Positions 24,957-32,220 of a DNA stretch of 32,220 nucleotides are shown here, one piece after another; the stretch's first letter is position 1, and each line of letters begins with the position of its first letter. Origin of the DNA: Aureimonas sp. Leaf427 (lineage in GTDB: Bacteria; Pseudomonadota; Alphaproteobacteria; Rhizobiales; Rhizobiaceae); assembly GCF_001425485.1 (NCBI RefSeq), contig NZ_LMQW01000052.1, positions 4,984 to 37,203 on the forward strand. The letters are read 5' to 3'. Under the pieces are notes generated by a model. It searched no databases. It was not told the DNA's origin and saw only the letters and a program-made list of their open reading frames with translations. Made by a program: the position numbers and the translations under genes.

Positions 24957-25961
24957 ATGGCGGGTCCCGACGGTGCGTCGTCCCAGGACAGGCCGAGTTC
25001 GGGCAACTCGCGCGCCGACCGCATGCGGGTGCGCGCGGCCTGGATGTACTATGTCGAGCAGATGACGCAGAACGACATCGCGACGGCGCTCGGCATCGGG
25101 CGCGTCAGCGTGGTGCGCCTTCTCGCCGAGGCGCGCAACCGCTCGGAGGTGCGCATCTCGGTCGCCGGCGATCTGGCCGAGCTGACGCGGACGGAGCGGG
25201 CGCTGGAGGCGCGGTTCTCGTTGGAAAGCGCCGTCGTCGTCCCGGCGCCGGGCGCGGGCGAGGACCCGTCCCGCGTGATCAGCGCGGCCATCGGCGACTA
25301 TCTCTCCCAGACGGTGGCGAGCGGCATGACGGTCGGCCTCGGCTGGGGCCGCACCCTCTACGATTCGCTGCCCTACATCGCCGCCCAGCCGCTGGACGAT
25401 CTGCGCGTCGTCTCGCTTCTCGGCGGCATTTCGCAGGCCCACCGGTTCAATCCGGCGGAGTTCGCCTGGCGCTTCGCCCAAATCTTCAACGGCGACGCCT
25501 TTCTCCTCACCGCGCCCGCCATCGTCGACAGCGTGGCGACCAAGACCGCGCTCATCGAGCGCTGCGGCCTGCGCTCGACGCTCGACATGGCCGGACAGCT
25601 CGATCTCGTCGTGCTCAGCGTCGGCGGCATCGCGGCGAGCGCGACGACCTATCGGACCGGCTACATCGCCGAGGCCGAGCGCCATTCCCTGCAGCAGGCG
25701 GGCGCGGTCGGCGATCTGCTCTTCCACTTCATCGACGGGACGGGCGCGCTCGTCGATCATCCGATCAACGGCCTCATCATGTCGGCCGAGATGGCCGCGA
25801 TCCGGCAGACGCCCCGCCGCGTCATCGCCTCCGGCGGTCCGGAAAAAGTCGACATCCTGCGGGCGTCCCTCTCCTACGTGAAGCCGACGGTTCTCATCAC
25901 GGACGAACTGACGGCCCACCATCTCCTGGAGCCGGCGCCCGGAGACGCCTCGCACGGTTGA
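24957..25961 (+). CDS. SorC-family sugar-responsive transcriptional regulator
   Basis: The 334-residue DNA-binding regulator has a helix-turn-helix at about 36-60 ('MTQNDIATALGIGRVSVVRLL'). The C-terminal sugar-phosphate-sensing domain (about 75-325) has 'GMTVGLGWGRTLYDSL', 'VVSLLGGIS', 'AFLLTAPAIVDS', 'DLVVLSVGGI' and 'GDLLFHFIDGTG', all typical of SorC/DeoR-type effector domains. It sits at the head of the glucitol-type PTS locus and most likely responds to the phosphorylated substrate. A dyad with an embedded promoter follows it directly, so it probably controls gutM and the PTS genes. ATG at 24957 lies upstream of the conserved part; the first about 20 residues are variable. Confidence 0.92.
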   Translation: MAGPDGASSQDRPSSGNSRADRMRVRAAWMYYVEQMTQNDIATALGIGRVSVVRLLAEARNRSEVRISVAGDLAELTRTERALEARFSLESAVVVPAPGAGEDPSRVISAAIGDYLSQTVASGMTVGLGWGRTLYDSLPYIAAQPLDDLRVVSLLGGISQAHRFNPAEFAWRFAQIFNGDAFLLTAPAIVDSVATKTALIERCGLRSTLDMAGQLDLVVLSVGGIAASATTYRTGYIAEAERHSLQQAGAVGDLLFHFIDGTGALVDHPINGLIMSAEMAAIRQTPRRVIASGGPEKVDILRASLSYVKPTVLITDELTAHHLLEPAPGDASHG

Positions 25962-25967
25962 TGGTTA

Positions 25968-26004
25968 GAACATCTTGACATCGTCAAAGTCAAATGTTCA
26001 TGAT
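25968..26004 (+). promoter_or_regulatory. Nested dyad and promoter between sorC-type gene and gutM
   Basis: Outer half-sites GAACAT (25968-25973) and ATGTTC (25994-25999) flank an inner perfect palindrome TTGAC-ATC-GTCAA (25975-25987). TTGACA (25975-25980) is also a consensus -35, with CATGAT (25999-26004) as a possible -10 after 18 bp. It begins 6 bp after the regulator stop and 42 bp before gutM. This is the likely operator-promoter for the PTS genes; binding by the SorC-type protein is inference. Confidence 0.55.
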
Positions 26005-26045
26005 CGCTGCGACGGGGCCGAGAAGAGCCCATCGGGAGGTGCGGG

Positions 26046-26480
26046 ATGTGGAGTTTGCAAGGCGCGCTGGCGCTTCTCGTCGTGGCATGGCTGCTCCAAT
26101 GCGTCGGCACGTGGGTCCAGATCAAACGCTACCGGTCGGCGTTCCGCGAGCTTTCGTCGGGCTGGGCGGACGGCTGGATGGGCGCCGGACGGGGCGGTCG
26201 CTTTCCGAGGGCCGGCGCCATCGCGCTCATCGTGATCGCGCCGGACGACACCGTCCGCCGGGTCGTCGTGATCGCCGGACGGACGGTCTTCGCCAAGGCG
26301 GCGCGGCTGGAGGGCTACGAGGGGCTGACGCTCGAAGCGCTGCGGGCAAAGACCGGCGATGCCGGCAAGGATTCCGTCAAGCTCGCCATCGTCGCGGCGC
26401 TCGACCAGGTGGACACGGTCCGCGCCAAGCGGGTCGAGCGCGAGACGCCGGGCGCCATGATGGTGCCGGCGCACGCCTGA
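26046..26480 (+). CDS. gutM: GutM-like glucitol operon activator
   Basis: The 144-residue protein has a hydrophobic N-terminus (about 4-22, 'LQGALALLVVAWLLQCVGTW') and the GutM signature 'QIKRYRSAFREL..GWADGWMGAGRGGRFPRAGAIALI' shape, followed by 'IVIAPDDTVRRVVVIAGRTVFAKA'. In enteric bacteria GutM activates the glucitol operon, though the hydrophobic start suggests a membrane link. It lies between the SorC-type regulator and EIIC, the usual position in srl/gut loci of this kind. Slightly longer than the E. coli protein (119). Confidence 0.88.
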   Translation: MWSLQGALALLVVAWLLQCVGTWVQIKRYRSAFRELSSGWADGWMGAGRGGRFPRAGAIALIVIAPDDTVRRVVVIAGRTVFAKAARLEGYEGLTLEALRAKTGDAGKDSVKLAIVAALDQVDTVRAKRVERETPGAMMVPAHA

Positions 26481-26698
26481 TCCAGGACAGACGAAGCCGG
26501 ACCATCCGGGCGCTCGGGAGGCGCCGCGAGGCGGTCGTCCGGTCCGGGCGAGAATAGAACCTGTTCGTCCTACGGACCATCGGGCCACGGGACATCCGGC
26601 GTTCTGGCGGCGGTGCGGGGAGCGCTGCCGACGATCCATTGCAGAATCGATGTTGAAAGCGTCGCCACGCCCGTGAGGGGCCGGCCTGGGAGGGTCCA

Positions 26699-27538
26699 AT
26701 GACATTAACGATGATGCTGGCGCAGGGAGCGGCGGATATCGCCGCGCATGGCGCCGCCTATGCGCACGCCTTGAGCGACCCGGCCGCGACGGTGCCGCTG
26801 GCCGATCTGGCGAGCCACCCGGCTCTTGCCGAACAGGCCGGCCACGGGGCGACGCTCCTGGCGCAGGCCGCCGACCCCGCCGCCGCGCAAGGGGCCGCGC
26901 CCGCCGCCGCCGCGACCGGCGCCCCCATCTCGGCCGACGAATATGCCCGCCGCGTCCAGCAGCTCTCGCCGGGCAACCAGGAGGAGCAGCTCGGCTGGCT
27001 CGCCACGATCGGCCGGCATTTCATCGGCGTCTTCCAGAAGGGCGGCGAGGTCTTTCTCGGCTTCGTCACCGGCATCATCCCGACGCTCGTCGTGCTGATG
27101 ACCGCCTTCTACGCGCTGACCGGCATGATCGGCGAGGAGCGCGTCCACGGGCTCGCGCAGAAGGCCGGCCGCATCGCGCTGACGCGCTACACGGTCCTGC
27201 CGGTGCTGGCGATGTTCTTCCTCACCAACCCCATGGCCTACACGTTCGGCACGTTTCTGGAAGAGAAGCACAAGCCGGCCTTCTACGATGCGGCCGTCTC
27301 CTTCTGCCACCCGATCCTCGGTCTCTTCCCGCATGCCAATGCCGGCGAATACTTCGTCTGGGGCGGCGTGCTCGTGGCGCTGATGGAGCTGGAGAGCCGC
27401 GGCGTCGTGCCGGCCGGCTACCACATCAACCTGGCGATCTACTACTTCATCGTCGGCATCGTCGTCATTCTCCTGAAGGGCATCGTCACCGAACGCGTCA
27501 CGCGATTTCTCGCGCAGCGCGAAGGCGTGACGCTCTAA
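26699..27538 (+). CDS. srlA: PTS glucitol/sorbitol EIIC subunit
   Basis: The 279-residue membrane subunit forms part of the sugar channel. The core (about 102-279) closely follows E. coli SrlA: 'HFIGVFQKGGEVFLGFVTGIIPTLV', 'LTNPMAYTFGTFLEEKHKPAFYDA', 'SFCHPILGLFPHANAGEYFVW' and 'INLAIYYFIVGIVVILLKG'. About 90 extra Ala/Pro-rich residues precede the core, an extension absent from the E. coli protein (187). The ATG at 26699 has GGGAGGG upstream and no internal start is better placed. It is first of the PTS structural genes. Confidence 0.92.
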   Translation: MTLTMMLAQGAADIAAHGAAYAHALSDPAATVPLADLASHPALAEQAGHGATLLAQAADPAAAQGAAPAAAATGAPISADEYARRVQQLSPGNQEEQLGWLATIGRHFIGVFQKGGEVFLGFVTGIIPTLVVLMTAFYALTGMIGEERVHGLAQKAGRIALTRYTVLPVLAMFFLTNPMAYTFGTFLEEKHKPAFYDAAVSFCHPILGLFPHANAGEYFVWGGVLVALMELESRGVVPAGYHINLAIYYFIVGIVVILLKGIVTERVTRFLAQREGVTL

Positions 27539-27564
27539 GGCGCGGGATCGGGGGGAACACGACC

Positions 27565-28608
27565 ATGACCAAGACCTACAACGCCATCACAGTGTCTCAG
27601 GGCAAGGGCGGCTGGGGCGGCCCGCTGGTGATCCAGCCGACGCCCGAGCGCGACAAGATCGTCGCCGTCACCGGCGGCGGCATTCCCGAGGTGGCACGAC
27701 GCCTCGCCGAGCTGACGGGGGCCACCGTCGTCGACGGCTTCCGCAACCCGCCGCTCGAAAGCGAGATGGCGGCCGTCGTGATCGACTGCGGCGGCACCGC
27801 GCGCTGCGGCGTCTACGCCCGCAAGCGCATCCCGACGATCAACATCATGCAGGTGGGCCAATCCGGGCCGCTCGCCCAGTTCATCACCGAGGACATCTAC
27901 GTTTCCGGCGTGACGACGGAGGACATGGCGCCGGCCGACGGCTCCGCCGCACCGGCGGGACAGCAAGCGGCATCGCCGGCCGCCATGGGCCAGCCGACGG
28001 CTGCGCCGCGCTCCTTCTCCTCGCCGGCCGAAGCCACGGCCGCGCTGGCCGGCTCCATGCCCACCAGTTCGGCGGGCGGCTTCATCGGCGCCATCACCAG
28101 CGTCGGCCGCGTGATGGGTCGGGCGGTCGGCATCTTCTTCAATGCCGGGCGGCGCACCATCGACATGGTGATCCGCAACGTCCTGCCCTTCATGGCCTTC
28201 GTGACCATGCTGATCGGCATCATCCTCTACACGGGCATCGGCGATCTCCTGGCCGCGCCGATGGGACCGCTCGCCAACAACATCGTCGGCCTGATCATCC
28301 TCTCGGCGATCTGCGGCCTGCCCTTCCTCTCGCCGATCCTGGGACCCGGCGCCGTCATCGCGCAGGTGATCGGCGTCGCCATCATCGGCCCGCAGATCGC
28401 CAACGGCACGATCGCACCCGCCATGGCCCTGCCGGCGCTGTTTGCCTACAACACGCAGGTCGGCTGCGACTTCGTGCCGGTCGGCCTCGCGCTCGGCGAA
28501 GCCAAGCCCAAGACGATCGAGATCGGCGTGCCCGCCGTCCTCATCAGCCGGCAGATCATGGGGCCCGTCTCCGTGCTCATCGCCTGGGGCGCCAGCTTCT
28601 TCCTCTGA
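27565..28608 (+). CDS. srlE: PTS glucitol/sorbitol EIIB subunit with membrane domain
   Basis: The 347-residue protein is an N-terminal IIB domain (about 1-125) followed by a linker and a C-terminal membrane domain. The phospho-cysteine is expected in 'VIDCGGTARCGVYARKRIP', where C75 and C81 are both conserved with enteric SrlE. An Ala/Pro/Ser-rich linker (about 128-170) precedes several membrane helices (about 190-345: 'VLPFMAFVTMLIGIILYTGI', 'VGLIILSAICGLPFLSPILGPG', 'FAYNTQVGCDFVPVGLALGEA'). It takes phosphate from EIIA and passes it to the sugar. Spacing to EIIC is 26 bp. Confidence 0.94.
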   Translation: MTKTYNAITVSQGKGGWGGPLVIQPTPERDKIVAVTGGGIPEVARRLAELTGATVVDGFRNPPLESEMAAVVIDCGGTARCGVYARKRIPTINIMQVGQSGPLAQFITEDIYVSGVTTEDMAPADGSAAPAGQQAASPAAMGQPTAAPRSFSSPAEATAALAGSMPTSSAGGFIGAITSVGRVMGRAVGIFFNAGRRTIDMVIRNVLPFMAFVTMLIGIILYTGIGDLLAAPMGPLANNIVGLIILSAICGLPFLSPILGPGAVIAQVIGVAIIGPQIANGTIAPAMALPALFAYNTQVGCDFVPVGLALGEAKPKTIEIGVPAVLISRQIMGPVSVLIAWGASFFL

Positions 28609-28619
28609 CACCCCTCCGC

Positions 28620-28648
28620 AGGACCGGCGCGCGCCAAGCGCCGGTCCT
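28620..28648 (+). promoter_or_regulatory. Perfect 11-bp intercistronic hairpin in the PTS operon
   Basis: AGGACCGGCGC pairs exactly with GCGCCGGTCCT around a 7-base loop (GCGCCAA), followed by a pyrimidine run (CCCCTTCTTCC). It lies 11 bp after the EIIB stop and 57 bp before EIIA. It may be a partial terminator or an mRNA-stabilising stem that sets membrane-subunit versus soluble-subunit levels. Confidence 0.5.
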
Positions 28649-28705
28649 CCCCTTCTTCCGGCCTCGCCGCGCCCCCGGGCGCCGGGCCCAGTCCTGGACA
28701 GCGCC

Positions 28706-29086
28706 ATGCCCGTGCATCTTCGCACCCTCGTCACCGCGGTCGGCCCCGACGTTCCCGATCTTCTGGAGGGCGGCGTCCTCATCCTCTTCGCCGACGGCGC
28801 GCCGCCCGAGCTGGCCGAAGTCTCCGTCCTCCACCGCGTGACGGAGGGCCCGAGCGACGACGCGCCCAAGGTCGGCACGCCCATCCGCATCGGCCCCGTC
28901 GAGGCGCAGCTGACGGGCCTCGGCGACCTCGCCTGGGCCAAGGTCCGCGATCTCGGCCATGTCGTCATCAACTTCAACGGGGCGGACCATCCCGAGCGGC
29001 CCGGCGAGATCGCCGCGACCGAGGTCGACGGCACCGCGCTCGCCGCAGCGCTCTCGGCCGGCACCGAGATCGTGATCGGCGCCTGA
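28706..29086 (+). CDS. srlB: PTS glucitol/sorbitol EIIA subunit
   Basis: The 126-residue cytoplasmic phosphocarrier is of the glucitol IIA family. The acceptor is H43 in 'ELAEVSVLHRV', exactly aligned in position with E. coli SrlB ('EYCFIH'). Also shared are 'LITFREGAP' versus 'LILFADGAP' and the closing 'LGHVVINFNGADHPERPGEI'. I took ATG at 28706 because it aligns with the family N-terminus; the long open frame upstream is out of register with EIIB and spurious. It accepts phosphate from the HPr-EI protein encoded next and passes it to EIIB. Confidence 0.93.
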   Translation: MPVHLRTLVTAVGPDVPDLLEGGVLILFADGAPPELAEVSVLHRVTEGPSDDAPKVGTPIRIGPVEAQLTGLGDLAWAKVRDLGHVVINFNGADHPERPGEIAATEVDGTALAAALSAGTEIVIGA

Positions 29087-29139
29087 GCCCGGGCTCCGAG
29101 CCGCCGCGCTTTCCTTCTCTGACATCGGACACCGCAACC

Positions 29140-31089
29140 ATGATCGAGCGAACCGTCGTCGTGCGCGTGCACGAAGGGCTCCACGCCCGGCCCGCCACGC
29201 AGTTCGTCAAGCTCGCCAAGGGCTTCGCCAGCGAGATCGAGATCCGCTGCAACGGCCGCGGCGCCAGCGCCAAGAGCGCGGTCAAGCTCATGCTGCTCGG
29301 CGTGAAGGAAAACGACGAGGCGGTGCTGCGGGCCGAGGGCGACGACGCGCCGGACGCGGTCTCGGCGCTCGCGACCTTTCTGCAGACGCCCGGCGCCGGC
29401 GACATCCAGCTCAGCGCCGCGCCCGGCACGGCCGCCTCCGCCGCACTGCCCGCCCCGCGGCCGGCGGAAGGCCCCTCGGCCGGCCGCGGCATCGCGGCCA
29501 GCGAAGGCACCGCGATCGGCCCCGCCTTCGCCTTCTTCCCGACGCCGATCGTGCTTCAGCCGCGCACGCTGGCGCCGGGCGAGATCGACGGCGATCTTTC
29601 CCGCTATCGCGCCGCGCTGACCGCAACCGTTGCCTCCTTCCGCGAGGCCAAGACGCGGCCGGGGCTGAAGCGCGACGACGGCGCCATCATCGACGCGCTG
29701 ATCGGCGTTGCCGAGGACGGCGATTTCGTCGAGGCCGTCGAAGCCGCGATCCGCGCGGGGCGGGACGCCGAAAGCGCCGTCACCGCCTCCGGCCAGGAGA
29801 TCGCCGCCAGTTTCGAGGCGATGGCGGACCCTTATCTGCGCGCCCGTGCCGAGGACATCCGCAGCGTCACGCGCAGTCTCGTCCTCGCCCTGCTCGGGCG
29901 GAAAGACGCCACGCTCGCCGACATGCCGAAGGGCTCGATCATCGTCGCCGACGAGATCGCCGCGCTCGACCTCGCCAAGGCGACGCTCGCCGATATCGGC
30001 GGCATCGTCTGCCGCAAGGGCGCGGCGACCAGCCATGTCGCCATCATGGCGCGGGCGCATGCCATTCCCGCCGTGCTGGGCGTCGCGATCGGCGAGGCGG
30101 CCCTGCGCGCGGCCGGCACGATCGGCATGGACGGCTCCTCCGGCGAGATCGTTCTCGATCCCGGCGCGGCCGACCTCGCGCGCCTCGGCGCCGCGATCGA
30201 GCGCGAGGGCGCGGAGCGGCGCAGCCTCGAGGCCTATCGCACGATCGAGCCGACCACGCGCGACGGCCGCCGCGTCGAGGTCGCGGCCAATCTCGGCTCG
30301 CTCGGCGAGATCGACGGCGCGCTCGCCTCCGGCGCGATGGGCGTCGGCCTCTTCCGCACCGAGTTCCTCTTCATGGAGCGCCGCACGCTGCCCGACGAGA
30401 ACGAGCAGGCGGAGACCTACACAGAGCTCGCACGCGCCTTCGCGCCCTATCCGGTGGTGATCCGCACGCTCGACATCGGCGGCGACAAGCCCGTCGCCGG
30501 CATCGACTTCGAGCACGAGGACAATCCGTTTCTCGGCTGGCGCGGCGTGCGCATGTGCCTGGAGCGCCTCGACGTCTTCAAGCCGCAGCTGCGCGCGCTC
30601 CTGCGCGCCGCCGTCGTCGGCAACGTCAAGATCCTTCTCCCGATGATCGCGGACGTGGAGGAGGTCCGCACCGTGCGGGCGCTCCTCGACGACTGCCGGG
30701 CCGAGCTCGACGCGCTCGGCGTCGCGCATGGCAAGGCCGAGCTCGGCGTCATGGTGGAGACCCCGGCGGCGGTGTTCCTGGCCGCCACGATCGCGCGGGA
30801 GGTCGACTTCTTCTCCGTCGGCACGAACGATCTCACGCAATATGTCATGGCCGCCGACCGGCTGAACCCGAAGGTCGCCAAGCTCAACCGCACGGAGCAT
30901 CCCGCCGTCCTCACCGCCATCCGCATGGCCGCGCAGGCGGCGCGCGAGGCGGGCATCTGGATCGGCGTCTGCGGCGAGGCCGCCGCCCGGCCCGACCTCA
31001 TCCCCTTCTTCGTGGAAAACGGCGTCACCGAACTCTCGATGAGCCCCGCTTCCATTCCTCGCGCCAAGAAATGCGTGACGGAAATCTAA
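29140..31089 (+). CDS. Fused PTS HPr-enzyme I phosphotransferase
   Basis: The 649-residue cytoplasmic fusion supplies phosphate to the sugar-specific subunits. Residues 1-90 are HPr with catalytic H15 ('HEGLHARPA') and S46 in 'SAKSAVKLMLLGV', the position used by HPr kinase regulation. After an Ala/Pro linker, residues about 112-649 are enzyme I: phospho-acceptor H299 ('KGAATSHVAIMARAH'), phosphoenolpyruvate site 'GVGLFRTEFLFM', 'GDKPV', 'GWRGVRMCL', 'FFSVGTNDLTQY', and catalytic C611 ('GVCGEAAA'). No GAF or IIA domain is present, so it is not PtsP or FPr-like with IIA. It is the last gene of the PTS operon and makes the locus independent of a chromosomal ptsHI. Confidence 0.94.
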   Translation: MIERTVVVRVHEGLHARPATQFVKLAKGFASEIEIRCNGRGASAKSAVKLMLLGVKENDEAVLRAEGDDAPDAVSALATFLQTPGAGDIQLSAAPGTAASAALPAPRPAEGPSAGRGIAASEGTAIGPAFAFFPTPIVLQPRTLAPGEIDGDLSRYRAALTATVASFREAKTRPGLKRDDGAIIDALIGVAEDGDFVEAVEAAIRAGRDAESAVTASGQEIAASFEAMADPYLRARAEDIRSVTRSLVLALLGRKDATLADMPKGSIIVADEIAALDLAKATLADIGGIVCRKGAATSHVAIMARAHAIPAVLGVAIGEAALRAAGTIGMDGSSGEIVLDPGAADLARLGAAIEREGAERRSLEAYRTIEPTTRDGRRVEVAANLGSLGEIDGALASGAMGVGLFRTEFLFMERRTLPDENEQAETYTELARAFAPYPVVIRTLDIGGDKPVAGIDFEHEDNPFLGWRGVRMCLERLDVFKPQLRALLRAAVVGNVKILLPMIADVEEVRTVRALLDDCRAELDALGVAHGKAELGVMVETPAAVFLAATIAREVDFFSVGTNDLTQYVMAADRLNPKVAKLNRTEHPAVLTAIRMAAQAAREAGIWIGVCGEAAARPDLIPFFVENGVTELSMSPASIPRAKKCVTEI

Positions 31090-31094
31090 GAACG

Positions 31095-31132
31095 AGCCGG
31101 CGCGGCCTAGACGCTTCGCCGGCTTATCTTTT
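31095..31132 (+). terminator. Probable terminator of the PTS operon
   Basis: AGCCGGCG (31095-31102) and CGCCGGCT (31117-31124) form an 8-bp GC-rich stem over a 14-base loop, followed by TATCTTTT. It begins 5 bp after the HPr-EI stop. The loop is longer than usual, so efficiency is uncertain. Confidence 0.6.
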
Positions 31133-31182
31133 GCAACGAAGCGGTTCAGCAGCACCCATCAGTTTGCCGGCTTATTTATTGG

Positions 31183-31842
31183 TCAGGCGTTGAGGCGCGC
31201 GGCGATCTCGGGCCAGCTGCGCGCGACGAAGTCGGCGCCCGCGTCCCTCAGAGCCTCGCCCGTATTGGCGAGGAGATGCGCACCGCCGAGAAAACCGTAG
31301 GCGGCCATGCCGGCGGCCTTGGCGCCCTGGATGCCGAAGCGCGAATCCTCGATGACGAGGCAGCGCCCAGGCGCCACCCCCATGCTGCGCGCGGCGTGAA
31401 GCACGAGGTCGGGCGCGGGCTTGCCATGCGCGACATCCTGCGAGGAGAAGATCGCTGTCTCGTCGAAGAAGCGCTGGAGGCCGCAGACGGAAAGACTGTG
31501 CCGGATGCGCCCGTGATCCGAGGAGGAGGCGACGCAGCGCGGGATGGTGGAGGCTTCGAGGAAGGCGAGGATGCCCGGCGTCGGCAGAAGTTCCGCCGTG
31601 AAGAGCGCCTTGGTCTCCGTCCAGAACTCAGGGTGATACTCCGCCGCCAGCGACGCTCCCGTGCGCGCCTCCAGCCGGCGCAGGATGTCGGCGAACTTCA
31701 TGCCGACGACCTCGTCGATCATCGCGGCCGTGACCTCGATGCCCGCCTTGCGGAAGACCGACTGCATCGCCCGCCGGGCGAGGATCTCGCTGTCCACGAG
31801 AACGCCGTCGCAGTCGAAGATGATGAGATCGAATGCCGCCAT
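31183..31842 (-). CDS. HAD-superfamily sugar-phosphate phosphatase or mutase
   Basis: The 219-residue HAD hydrolase is of the beta-phosphoglucomutase-like subgroup. Motif I is 'FDCDGVLVDSE' with nucleophile D10 and D12, motif II 'VASSS' (about 104-108), motif III K141 in 'HGKPAPD', and motif IV E165-D166 ('VIEDSRFGI'). The cap domain (about 16-80) is the small helical type. It faces the PTS operon tail to tail and could act on a phosphorylated sugar from it, but this is association only. Substrate cannot be told from the sequence; related proteins are 6-phosphogluconate phosphatase and phosphoglucomutase. It starts at 31842. Confidence 0.92.
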   Translation of the reverse strand: MAAFDLIIFDCDGVLVDSEILARRAMQSVFRKAGIEVTAAMIDEVVGMKFADILRRLEARTGASLAAEYHPEFWTETKALFTAELLPTPGILAFLEASTIPRCVASSSDHGRIRHSLSVCGLQRFFDETAIFSSQDVAHGKPAPDLVLHAARSMGVAPGRCLVIEDSRFGIQGAKAAGMAAYGFLGGAHLLANTGEALRDAGADFVARSWPEIAARLNA

Positions 31843-31964
31843 GTCTTGCCTCCCGACCGGAACCGGCCCTTACGGCATCGGCCCTGGAATCGAAACCGAT
31901 TTTCGGGCCGATGGCTGACGATCCATAAGACGATGCGCCGGACCGGATCGGGCTCGGAGCCGTC

Positions 31965-32220
31965 CTACCGGACGAGCTGACGCAGGAGCTTCGCCACTTC
32001 GCCCCGCCGCTCCATCTGCGGCAGGTGGCCGGTCTGCGGGAAGACGTGCAGCGCGATCGGGCCGGGCAGGCCTGTGAAGTGCCGGCTCGGCACGACCCGG
32101 TCCTCGGCGCCCGCCACGATCTTCACGGGCATGGCGAGATCGGCGAGGCGGCTGCGCACCTCGAAATGCTGCGTGCCCTGCGAGAAGAGGCCTGCCGCCA
32201 TCGCCGTCTGCGCCTCGGCG
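31965..32220 (-). CDS. Alpha/beta-hydrolase, C-terminal part, cut by the window edge
   Basis: Only the last about 84 residues are present; the frame stays open to the right edge, so the start lies outside. The pattern 'MPVKIVAGAEDRVVPSRHF' holds the family acidic residue (D in 'GAEDRVVP'). 'PQTGHLPQMERRGEVAKLL' holds the catalytic His of an alpha/beta-fold hydrolase. The 'GHLPQMER' form recalls AcoC-like hydrolases associated with acetoin or 2-oxo acid dehydrogenase loci, but the nucleophile elbow is not visible and the substrate is unknown. It stops at the TAG at 31965-31967. Confidence 0.8.
   Translation of the reverse strand, partial: AEAQTAMAAGLFSQGTQHFEVRSRLADLAMPVKIVAGAEDRVVPSRHFTGLPGPIALHVFPQTGHLPQMERRGEVAKLLRQLVR

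Noticed and set aside
26497-26547. CCGGACC/GGTCCGG inverted repeat after gutM
   Set aside because: Only 7 bp with a 37-bp loop in GC-rich sequence; could occur by chance, so not listed as a feature.
27535-31155. 1206-codon antisense frame over the PTS genes
   Set aside because: Low-complexity Arg/Asp/Gly composition and full overlap with four clear PTS genes.

Overview
The window looks like a high-GC alphaproteobacterial chromosome, most likely Hyphomicrobiales (Rhizobiales). This rests on the HWE-family kinase, the alphaproteobacterial style of the genes, and a RirA-type iron operator (TGA-N9-TCA). I cannot name the genus. Most of the window is roughly two-thirds G+C by eye; about 4.9-8.6 kb is clearly poorer, near half.

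Layout: (1) 1-863, minus strand: a secreted FecR-domain protein whose C-terminal Gly-Gly-Asn repeat runs off the left edge. (2) 864-1727: no intact gene, but a decayed, frameshifted tyrosine-recombinase tail. (3) 1728-3943: a three-PAS HWE histidine kinase overlapping a single-domain response regulator. (4) 4256-8499, minus strand: a serine recombinase beside a low-GC two-gene unit. The unit encodes a 1031-residue HD-domain plus Hsp90-type GHKL ATPase, translationally coupled (ATGA) to a 159-residue membrane protein. This is the best candidate for an undescribed, possibly defensive, system. (5) 8500-9398: no gene recognised.

(6) 9399-17734: a complete high-affinity potassium system, a 27-residue peptide followed by kdpF, kdpA, kdpB, kdpC, kdpD and kdpE. 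A perfect 13-bp hairpin and a short tandem repeat separate kdpC from kdpD. (7) 17878-20839, minus strand: an iron/siderophore-type ABC importer (ATPase, permease, periplasmic binding protein) with overlapping genes. It is transcribed divergently from a SAM methyltransferase (20936-21745). The shared promoter carries an exact TGA-N9-TCA match and an Irr/ICE-like dyad. (8) 21955-23202: a class III adenylate cyclase. (9) 23364-24795, minus strand: two adjacent genes of unknown function.

(10) 24957-31089: a self-contained glucitol/sorbitol-type phosphotransferase locus. It has a SorC-family regulator, GutM, EIIC, EIIB, EIIA and a fused HPr-enzyme I. All phosphorelay proteins from phosphoenolpyruvate to sugar are encoded together, and a dyad with an embedded promoter lies between the regulator and gutM. 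(11) 31183-31842, minus strand: a HAD-family sugar-phosphate phosphatase or mutase. (12) 31965-32220, minus strand: the C-terminal part of an alpha/beta hydrolase cut by the right edge.

Starts were moved inward from the longest possible reading frame where an internal start had a better ribosome binding site, a gene overlap or a homology-consistent N-terminus (resolvase, membrane protein, kdpD, ABC ATPase and permease, adenylate cyclase, both unknown genes, EIIA).
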